The notes under the pieces are model-generated. The model was given only the letters and a program-made list of their open reading frames with translations. It made no database searches and was not told the origin of the DNA. Made by a program: the position numbers and the translations under genes. Shown here piece after piece: positions 47,886 to 58,849 of a stretch of 64,000 nt of DNA. Source of the DNA: Siniperca chuatsi. Taxonomy: Eukaryota > Chordata > Actinopteri > Centrarchiformes > Sinipercidae. Location: the NCBI RefSeq assembly GCF_020085105.1, contig NC_058061.1, positions 6,209,784 through 6,273,783 on the forward strand. The letters run 5' to 3'. Each line of letters begins with the position of its first letter. Positions within the stretch are counted from its first letter, which is position 1.

Positions 47886-49959
47886 CTTCCAGACACCATG
47901 CAATCTGAAATTTTAAAAAGTTTTCTGTCCACAAGCAACTGTCTGAGTGCTTTTTTAAGTCCCAACATGCAAGATTATACTGTAAATTCAGTGGAGAGAA
48001 CAATTTTAAGAGAAAAAGTGCCTAGTCTCATTAATTACATTTTCATCACTAGACTAGCAAGAGTAACACTTTCCTTTAGTCTCTGTCTCACACACAAACA
48101 TAAATGCACACACAGCTACACATACAGTATACGTGCACACATCAGGGATGGCCCCCTCCTTTTTACTAATCTGAAATGAAACCCAACCTCAAAGGGCAAC
48201 AGTGGGACTTGGTGGAGACTAATGTTTTGAAAAAGGGGTGAGTCACACTCAAATCCATCGGAACTGCTCTCCATGCCTAATTAAAATAAACCAGTGGCCT
48301 GCAATCACGGATCCAGTTGGCGTAGCCCATATAAACAGCCTGTTGCCTTAAAAAGAGAACCCATGATTCTTAGGACCAAAACAGTGGCGTGTGTCCCAGG
48401 CGGGTTAGAGTGAGAGTGCCGGGCTGGACGGCAGCACAAAGGCCACATCTGGGATCACTGTGTCGTGAAAAACACTCTGGAGATGTCGAGATATCCACGC
48501 AAACAGGCGCCCGGAATATTACTCCAAACATCCATGTGAATATTCCATATTTGACTGGCTTCCCCTCAGTTAAATGTTTACCTCTGGAAATGTCTCTCAA
48601 GTGGCACGAAGACGTGACAACGGATTTTGGCATCGTGCTTGATCCGTCCCAAATGGACTAGCCATCAACGTGAGAGAAGGTGAAAACAAATATCCCTCAA
48701 ATCTCATGTGAGGTTAAGTTTTCCCACATGGAAAGAAAAACATTCCAGGAACTGCTGGCACTGGTTGAACCATCAAACCTGAGATTTGGGTAGTGATACT
48801 GTATACTGGCAAAGGATTGACTCCTCCTATCTCCTCCTCCTTCCACAGTTGGATTGAGTATGTGTTGAGTATGCCATGAACTTAATTGTCCATAGGCTGG
48901 CTTTTATGGAGATGCACATGAATTACTGCTGACCCTTTGTCTTTCCACAGTTTATTCATTTGTTGCTATTCTGTATGCATACCTGCAAATATTCATGCGA
49001 GCACAGAATATACACTGAAAGGAAAAATATGCCAGGGCACTCCCAGACACATATTGGCTTGTTCTCAATCCTCCCCACTCAATTTGCTGTTTTTGGTCCA
49101 AGCTTTATTGAACTAACTCTGTATACCTGGCTCACACCCTCTTCATCTTCTGCAACAATAACACAACTGTGCCAGGAAGTTCCTGTTCTCAGCGTTCAGG
49201 CACTGCCAATGTTGAGGGGAACAAGGCAAGGCCTCGGATTCTTTTCATGTACGTTGATGCAATGTTTGCGGATTTCATTTATTTTGAGAAAGAAGAGTGC
49301 CACATCCACTTCATGCTCCATTGTCAACATAGTGGTCTTTCCTGAGAGCTCGACGGCAGGATGAGATGTTAGTTTTGAAAAAGACTGTTTATCTGTTGGG
49401 CCTGCTACACATGCCATTCACTTTCATATGGCTCTGCAAATAATGTGACCTTGCCGAGAGCCAACCAAAATAAAACCCAGGGTTTTTAATTATTTTTATG
49501 TTCTTATCATTTGTAATTTATTTTACCATTGCCGACTGGCATTTCATCATCCATGTGGTTCAAACACGCAGGCAAAGAACAACACATATCAAACCACACT
49601 GCGCAATATACAAGACCAGAGTGAAGGATAAGAATCACTCATCATGCCCATTCTGATGTGTAAACAACCTGCTGTAGGTCAGTGGTCACAGCACATATAA
49701 ACACACTTTGGATGATGAAAAAGGTGCTAACAGGGCCCAGGGCATGAAAAGAGAGCGCACAAAGTCAAATTCTTTTGAGGGCAGGTCATGGACTTGTATG
49801 TAGTGTAAGATAAAACATAAGATGATGTGTAAAGCTTTAAAGAGCACATAAATACACCACAACGATTGGTCTTGGTCCAATCAAAAACAAGGAAAAGTAG
49901 TATGAAAATGTTGCACACCCAACCAGTAACCAGTATGTTACTATGATATGCTCTTATTT

Positions 49960-50062
49960 TTAAAGGAATAGTTAAACATTTTTGGAAATACGCTTACTCG
50001 CTTTCTTGCAGAGAGTTAGATGAGAATATTGTATTTCCCAAAATGTCAAACTATTCCTTTAA
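49960..50062. mobile_element. Foldback MITE family A, 103-base minimal copy
   Basis: The left terminus (TTAAAGGAATAGTTAAACAT through GAGAGTTAGATGAGAATATT) is joined directly to the right terminus (GTATTTCCCAAAATGTCAAA then CTATTCCTTTAA). The whole interior is missing. Confidence 0.85.
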
Positions 50063-53000
50063 AGTGCTCCGAAAATTGTAAATTTGAACATATACAATTC
50101 CATTACAACTGGCACACTCCATCTGCAGATGAAGATCATGTGATATGATCAAAAGCTCCAGAGCAGTAATAAATGGACCTTGTGGTGAGAGTGTGTTTTG
50201 TTAACTGCTGTTTCCAAGAATCCAAGGTCAAGAATTAATTATGAACCTCAACAATCAATCAGTCTTAGTCCATTCAAAAGCAAGGTAGAGCAAATGCACA
50301 CACAAATAATTAAGCCTAGGACCGAGTACCGAATGTGTTCTACTATGTATTTTTTAATATCCTCTCTAAACAGCAAATACACACACACACATAGGAGGGT
50401 AAAATTGGTGTTTTTTACATAATATGAACTAGACCTGATAATATGCGCAAAGAACTAGCATCAAGGAAGTTTACTATATTTCATATTTTCTGTGACAACT
50501 GTCATTAGTGAGCTCTTTGTTACTTAATTACTAGACGACTCTTGACTTCTGAAAAGGAGAAATGAACCGAAACAATAGATATTCACTAGCAAAGACCACT
50601 CCACTTAAGCTATGTATGCAAATTACTGTATTGGAATGAGGGTCTGGATCATAGACTGTGTCTGGATAGGCCCAGGCCTAGCCAGATTGACCACAGTTTG
50701 TGTGCGAGGAGCAGCTCGCAGTTGTCAAATGTGTCGAGAACAAGAAGCCCCAACTTTGCGGCGAAATGAAAAAAAAAATTGGCAGCTACTAAGCTATATA
50801 AGTAATACGTCAAAGCAAATATCTATAACAAGATTTGGCTGACTAGCTAAAACGAAGCTAAATCAGAAGGGGAACCGCCAGCATATCAGTGTAATATACT
50901 TTCACTGAGCAGCTGAAACACAAAATAAAATCACCTGTTCTTTCATCACGAATGTACATGACAGTTGCCCCCAAGGTATTTTCCTGAATATGAATTCACT
51001 CATAAGGGTCGTTGCCAAACTTCCAATGACATTTGCAGTGTGAGGAGACAGGTTTCTAGGATTAAAGCGGTCTTCTGAACAACTTGACTTTACTGTCACT
51101 GGGACGTGAGCTGGCAGATTCATTGGATTACGATGAAATCATCTCCATATTCAACTCCAAGCCCTTGTGATGTAAGCTGGCAGCGTCTCACCCACAAGCC
51201 ACCCATGGTGAGCTAAAACGTCTACTTTTATGGCTGCTGAATGACAATAAATACCGTGGTCGTTAATAATGAATATGACGTGGTCACTGAAGGTGCTCTC
51301 CAGATTGTTGTGTTGTTTGTCACTGCGTTGGCTTTGCATTTAGAGCGGTTACAATTTTCTGCTGCTTGATGGTGTGTTTTTTGGTTTTATTTGATATGGT
51401 CTGGCTGGTTTTCCATTGGCTTTGTTGTTTAGATCTGTACATATCATGTAATTTTTTTTACTCTCCTCTGAGCTTCTCACTGTTATGCCTGCCAAGTGCA
51501 TGTTAGAGCCTATTTTGTCAAGCTTGTGTCCATGATCTGGTAGTAATATAGATTTTTTTAAAAAGTGTTTCTTTTGTTGTTTTTTGGTGTAACCTTAGTA
51601 GATTTGGGAGAGCATTATGATGATGGAAAATGTAGACTCTGAAAAACAAAACAAAATGACTAGACCTATTAATTTTTTCACAGGCCTGCCCAAATGTTTT
51701 TTTCTGCCCGCGCCACTGTTGTGGGATGGCCGAACATTGTCTGAAACCCCTCGCCCCCACACCTTTCCAACATCAGAATTTGGGTGACTACGTCTGACAA
51801 TTTTCCAAAACTGACAACCCCACATTCATGCCCACTTTAGGCACAGGTGTGTACAAATGACTGCAACACAATGAATAACTTCAAGGAGAGATTGTCTGAA
51901 AGTCGGACACTTCATATGAATCATATCCTTTTTAAGCATACTGAGACATTTAGGGTGCAGTCACACATAATTTGTTTGATCTGGCACAAATGAATTCTGG
52001 GTCTCTGAGTGTTCTGCTTGTGTCCAACTCTGCACAATGAATATTTATCCTATACTATTACGGTACAAAATGCCTCCTTTTTATCCCGTACTATCTGTTC
52101 GTCACTATTCATGATATATAAGGTCCAGTTGCAGTCTTGACTATTAATACTCATAATCATTTTTTTTTCTTTGTGTCACCAGAGAACATAAATAAACCCA
52201 TGAGGTGCAGTAATGTGCTGCATGACTTGCTGCCAGTTACTAGAACTGGATTTCCTCATGTGCGTCCGGGTAGCCTTGATGACGCAGGATGACATTTGCC
52301 AAAACTGTCCAGTCATTGAGCTGTCAGTCCATTTGACTTCATGTTTACTCCTCTTGGTCCATTTGTAAAAAAAATCAGTGTGATCATGAATAAGACCAGA
52401 AATAAAAGGCCAAAATGTATAATGTTTTCCCTGGTCTGGACCAAATGAGCCAAACTACAGGCGTGACAGCACTTTTATACACACCTATATACGTAGGTAG
52501 GCACAGGAAATTAGATTTGAAAGAAGCATGCTGTTTGTTCCTGATCCTTAACGTTATAACAACTTAATTTGTAGAATGTCAAGTTACAAGGCATAAATGC
52601 TAGGTTATTCCGACAATGGTGCAGGGTCAGATCTGGAGAAGGTAAAACATGATTTCTCCTGCTGGTGGGACAAGTTTCTTTAACATACATCCCTCGTTAT
52701 GATCACTGAAATCTTTTTTCAATGAAGATCACCTAGATCTGTAGGTCTAATATGACACTTATGCAGTTTTAGCTTTCCAGCCGCCCATTTTCCAGCCTGC
52801 TCGGTTCCTTCAGCGATGGCCAGCTTACAAACAGAACCACAATCACTTTCTGAGGAAACAACCCCTCAGGGTGAAGCAAAGACCAAAGCCAGCCATAAAA
52901 TCAACTGTATAAAAGGAAATTATATCTGCAGACCCACGAAGTGGGGAATGGCCTCATGAGAAGCAAATGAAAAATGCAGATAGATGCCATGGCAACGGGG

Positions 53001-54405
53001 CTCTTTGAGCAGCACAAACAAACAGCAGAAGCGGAAATGGAGAGGTTGAGAGTGAATACCAATTAAATGATTTTCTAATGCACTCCCGTACAATGTCAAC
53101 AGACAGACATGCTCCTTAAACTGCCTTTGTTAGCATCGCTGTGAGTAGTGAATTGATAATGTGCATGTCTCACCATTTGGGAACGGAAAAAGTGATGTGG
53201 AGGAGGAAAAGTCTGAGCCAAAAAGAGGTGAGGGATCCTGTTTCCAGCTGTGCTTCAGACTCATCTGGGAACATCAGGATCAGAACCTGTGGGAGTAATG
53301 AGGAGACAGACCTGGCATGTTCAAATGATCAGGTACAGTATGCCAGGTCTTCAGTTAGCCATGTTGATTTGGTTTTCTCCCTGTTGGTCACAAGATATTT
53401 TAAAGCAAATTTTTAAACATTTAAAGCAATCGCTGCTCTCATGTAATTATCATTTTTATGTGTTGGGGTGGGCAAATTCAGATTTGGGCCTCATACTCAG
53501 TGTCCTGGAGTTAAGAAGATTTTGTGTGTAAATATGACGCTGAGCCTTTGAAGTACAAACAGAACTCTGGAGAAAAACCATGAAGGAGCCAAAGTTAATA
53601 TACTTATATGTGTCTCACTGTTAGATATCTCTTGCTTATCGGCAACCACCAGCTGACAAATACAATTTAAATAATCTCTTTTTGGTCACGAATGTTAGTT
53701 AAAAACAATGATTCAGAGTTTTGTAGGCTCTTCTATTTAGAAATCTCTCACTTCCTAACAATTGCTCTTGAATACGCACACTCTCTTGATTAACATACTT
53801 GAAAAATGGTCAATCTGGTTTCCAGTGAATGTTTTTCCATTTTTGGAAAGAGGTTATGTTTTCATTTCTGTGTCTTTGTTTGCAAGTTATCTTAAAAAAA
53901 TAGAAAACAGAATTGGATCAAATCCGATGGGCAGAAAGTCCTTGCTTCAATGCATCAGCTAATTAGAGTAAGTGATGATCCAGATCTAGGATTTAATCCA
54001 TTAAACAATCGTTTTAGCTTTAATTATTTGGCTGTATTTAACAAACAAACACACATAAACCTTTGCATGGGCTAAAGCTTTAAAACTATTCATTGTTGGA
54101 GTAGGTTTACACCCTACAGAGTGCCTATAATGCTTGATCATTAACATATAAATATATGGTTCATATTAAAATGACAGTTGGTTTAAAGATTAAAAAATGT
54201 GTTTGTTTCTCAACTGATTATCTTTCATATATTAATGAGGTAAACAAACTTCAAGCATCAGAAAAAAATAATAACATAGATTTAGATTTTGCTGTCTTGT
54301 GTTATTCAGTGTCAAAAGATACCAGGTTCCAAGCTTGTGTTTTTTTTCTTCATATTTGGTGCCCAAAATACCCTTTTGTTCACATTTGGATGATGTAATA
54401 TGCCT

Positions 54406-54967
54406 TTAAAAGAACAGTTTGACAGAGAGTTAGATGAGAATGATTGATACCACGGTCATGTCTGTACAGTAAATATGAAGCTACAGCCAGCAGCTGGGTA
54501 GCTTAGCTTAGCATAAAGACTGGAAACAGGGGGAAAGAGCTAGCCTGGCTCTGACCAGCACCTCTAAAGCTAACTAATCAACACATTATATCTTCAGCAT
54601 CTTCTGTATATTGTTATGACTTCCTGGAGTCCAGTGCCTGTCCAAGAAATTTGACACGTAACTTGCCATAATGCCGTAACCTTTTAAATGTTTTTACACT
54701 TCGTTTTTTGTATTGTTTAAACAGATGAAGTATAATTCATTACTCAGTTTTAGAGGTTCTCGTATGCAGATTTTGTTACCTTCTGACAGAATCAGGCTTG
54801 CTGTTTTCCCTCGTTTCCAGTCTGTATGCTATGCTAAGATAAGCTAATTGGCTGCTGGCTCATACTGTATTTACTGTACAGACACGAGCGTGGCATCAAT
54901 CTTCTCACCCAGGTCTTGGCAAGAAAGTGAATACTGTATTTCATAAAATGGTGAACTATTCCTTTAA
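54406..54967. mobile_element. Foldback MITE family A, long copy
   Basis: Left arm starts TTAAAAGAACAGTTTGACAG, with a small deletion. The core GGTAGCTTAGCTTAGCATAA is present, and the right arm ends ATGGTGAACTATTCCTTTAA. Confidence 0.85.
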
Positions 54968-56208
54968 CTACTTAATTAGAGCTGATAAAAAGAATCAACT
55001 GACCAACTGATTTCAGTGGGTTCTCAGTGTCGGGGACATCCCAGTCTTGAGCCACCTGTACATGTGAGGAACAAATGTGATTATATTATATACATTGAGA
55101 TTCTACGACAGAAAGAGCTTTTGAATGGGACTCTGTGTGCCTCTGAAGTTTTGAAACTGGATGCTTAGCAGTGGTCGAGGGTCTGTTTGCCCCCACAAAG
55201 GTTTATCCCTCCACTTATCATTCCTTAGCCATCAGCAGCTCCGCAGTGGAGCGACACCAGAGCCCTTTGCCTAATACAGTACACACATGGTGATGACAAC
55301 AACCACTGATGAATAGGGCTGCAGGCCATGTAGATTAATGGACAACCCATTAAGACTGTAATTCATGTTGGATATGTTTGTTTTGACTGTTTTCTGAGCT
55401 GTCCTACAAATAACACAATCTGATTCATTTGAAGTATTATACATTTTCAGATAGTGGGAATATGACCCTCCGGTTGGTAGCAGATATAGTCAGCTAACAC
55501 AAATTCCTTATGTTTCCTAGCATCTCAGTGCAGAGCTAAATGTTCAAAGGGCTTTAACGTGATGAAGACATTTTGGCCACTGCCGAAAAACAGGATGTCA
55601 ACATACACTTCTCTTCTCTGTCACTGTCTCTCTCTGTAAAAGTCTCCGTGAGTATGGAGCCTTTCAGTCTTCTCACACTGTGGCAGAGATCCAGAGGGAC
55701 TGCTGGGACCATAAACTACTCTAAACTAAAAGGATAGATAACCCCATCCTTTTATAGCATGCAGAAAGTCTACTGAAGCATTAGAGCCAAGTAGATGCAG
55801 GGAGGGAGTTTAACTTGAAGTTTGTCTCAGTCACCTCATACAGAGACAAAGTGAGAATGAGGAGAGACAGAAAGTTTGAAATAGAGGAAAGAGGATGAAG
55901 TAGGATGTTTTGCACTTGGATGTCAGGCACAAATTGAGTTAAATAGTTTAGTATTCAACAGGACTGTTGTTTGGCAAGACTGATAGGTGCTGAGCAGATT
56001 TGTTATCCTCGTAATATTTCAATTTGTGACCCTTATAGGGCAATTTCCAGGTGTGCCTATAAAAGCGCCTGTAAAACCCAAAATATGCTTTTGTGCAAGA
56101 GTGTTTTGTGAATAATGCTGAACACGTGCTGACACACGTCAACGGCAATAAGATTAGCAGGGGTGAAAGGCAGAGTTTGAATTTGTTTCATAATAATTTC
56201 ATGTTAAT

Positions 56209-56271
56209 TTCATGAGGAGATGGCATGGCATCACATGTATGACATATGAAGCCATGCCATCTCCTCATGAA
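56209..56271. repeat. Perfect 21-bp inverted repeat (hairpin) with 21-nt loop
   Basis: The left arm 56209-56229 (starts TTCATGAGGAG) is exactly complementary to the right arm 56251-56271 (ends CTCCTCATGAA). The loop is 56230-56250. No terminal repeats of a MITE family are seen around it. Confidence 0.9.
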
Positions 56272-56734
56272 GTGGCACCAGCCAGTGCTACATAGAGATG
56301 GATCTTTTGATGCAGCTTCACAGGGCATCGAGCCATTTCCAACGTTGTGGGATCAAGCATTTTCAGTGGTGAGCTGTTGTGTCAGAACAAAAGGGACACA
56401 CTGAGATTTCTCTTCAGTCATTTCTTTCCACGTTTCAAAGGTCATCATTAAAAAAACATAATTTTTTATGAAATCTTAATGATCGCCAGAGGAATTGCTT
56501 GGCGACAGTCTTCTTTTTGCTCAAGAGCTCGGTCTGATGGCAAGCAGTTCAGCATCACTGTCAACCACGGATTTGTTTGGTTTGACTTATTTACAATGGA
56601 AACTGCTGAAGGGCAAACTGTCTGCACTGGGTGACAAAGAGAGGGGCGATGGGGTCATGGTGTCAAAGCCCTGACACCATATAGGGCCTAATGTGACTTC
56701 TTATTAATGCTCTGTATACACTGACACACACGCG

Positions 56735-56736
<2 letters not shown>

Positions 56737-56812
<76 letters not shown>
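56737..56812. repeat. (CA)n microsatellite
   Basis: About 38 CA units. It is directly followed by ATTCCCTCTTTGACATAATG and CCCTAACCC, as in the copy near 12936. Confidence 0.97.
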
Positions 56813-56813
<1 letters not shown>

Positions 56814-56894
56814 TCCCTCTTTGACATAATGCATTTGCTTACCCTAACCCTATTCTCAACCCTCTCGACTACACGCCTAAACCCAAATGTTTGC

Positions 56895-57373
56895 CAGCGG
56901 TGGGATGTCTCTAAGCACATTTACTCAAGTACAATTACACAAGTACAATTTTGAGGTAGTTTTACTTGGGAACTTCCAAATTTATGTTACTTACACTGTT
57001 ACTTCACTTAATTTCAGAGACAAATGTTGTACTCCACTACATTCATTTCACATAGTTACTTTACAGATTAATAATTTTATTTAAAAACATATGATTATCT
57101 TAAATATTACAATACATTGGTATAAAATAAACTACCCACTGTATAAATTAGCTCCACCTCGACCAGCTATATCATTATTGTACTGATTAAAAATTGATGC
57201 ATCAGTAATAGTGATCAGATATTACTATATATAATATAATAATTAATTTAACACTGACAGAGGCCATTCTGCCTACATTATCAGTACATTTAATTGATTT
57301 AATTGTTACCTGTAGTGGAGTATTTTTACATTATGGTAATGCTACATTTACTTAAGTAAATTTGCACCACCAT
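56895..57373. mobile_element. hAT-type MITE, second copy of the 47398 family
   Basis: Left end CAGCGGTGGGATGTC, then CACATTTACTCAAGTACAAT and ACTTTACAGATTAATAA. The right end is ACATTTACTTAAGTAAATTT followed by GCACCACCAT. Internal order matches 47398-47885. No clear target duplication remains. Confidence 0.7.
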
Positions 57374-58777
57374 ACCCTACCCTTGACCTAGATACAATAT
57401 TAAACCTTAACCCTAAAACCAAATCTTAACCCTCAAACAGCCCTTTGACAAAGTGAAAACTGGCTAGTTATAAAAATACAGATTTAAATACAAGCCTGTG
57501 TGACATATGACTTTTAAATTTTGATATATGGGGAGAAGACGCCTCATGAAAATACCTCATGACTAAAAAATGTCATGCATTGTTGACATCTGACAATGGC
57601 TCATCATATTCACATTCATCAATATCAAGTAGATATCACTTTAAAACAATTTAACAGACATCTGCATTATTGCATCCACAATATTGGACCAGTACAACAG
57701 CTGGACCTGGATAAATCTGCCAGTCATATATTACAGCAGATACTGTAGGCGGACCTGTGGGGTCGTGACAAGGCTCTGAGACAAAGAGTATACCTGGCAC
57801 TGACGGTGGTGTGTAAGGAGGACCAGACTTCTCCTTTCACAGCATGACTCGCCTGGTCTGCCAGTGACATGGGAGATGAATGGCACTACTGGCTGGCCAG
57901 CGCTGGGTGTCAAAGACAAATGAGCACAAAGTCCACCAATCAGAGACAAGACGCCCCTGTCGTCCACTGGGCAGTGGGGGAGTGAGTAATTTGTTACAGG
58001 TTTGAATATATCACCAGGATTGACGTGAATGTAAGTGGAGTCAAAGTGCAGAGATTGAGGTCTATACGGACTCCAGTGAGCTCATTGTGTATTCCGTGGG
58101 AAGGAATGGGAAACATCTTTTTTTATTATTAAAAGGAAATTGAAGAATTCAACTAGTCAACCTTTTTAACATAAAAAGTTGTCATGTAAAAACTGTTGAA
58201 AACGGGTAGAGGTACTTTGTGTTCCCAGGATTTTCATGCCAAAGGACATGTACAACATGATACACGGAGATTAAGAATCTCATAACGCAGCCTCGGCTTT
58301 ACTTTCATAACTTATACAAAGTCCTCATAAAAGCTCAGCTTATGGGCACATAAATGAGGATGAGTCTTTGCGAGAGTACGGTCACATCCCACTCTGCAAT
58401 GATGTGTATATTCCTGAGGACATTTATGACTCTCTATAATGGATTGTGGCCCGTTAAAGATTCTCTAACTGTTCCTCTTTACTGCCAAGCAGATTTGCGT
58501 TTGGCACAGATATTTTCTCTTGAGAGCTGTACGGTTTCAATTAAGTGCTTCAACCAGTTTCGAGTGCCTCCTAACCTCAACATTTTTAGTATTCTTCATT
58601 TGTGACTTGATTTTTTTCACATTTGATGATTAATAGAAATCCCCCTCTCCTCTGCTTTTACTAATAATAGTCTCAATATGAAATATTTATTCTGCATTGA
58701 TTTGCAAACACTATGCTTCCCAATCCACACCACATTACTCAAAATTGATCTCACTCAAACAAAGACCTGTTCTATTA

Positions 58778-58849
58778 ACTCACTCACTCACTCACTCACT
58801 CACTCACTCACTCACTCACTCACTCACTCACTCACTCACTCACTCACTA
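58778..58849. repeat. (ACTC)n microsatellite
   Basis: About 18 tetranucleotide units, giving Leu/Thr/His/Ser runs in false frames. Confidence 0.97.

Noticed and set aside
48389..48661. 90-codon plus-strand frame with an overlapping minus-strand frame
   Set aside because: Open on both strands in a locally GC-richer stretch, with no domain, no splice context and no simple-repeat cause. Not enough to call a gene.
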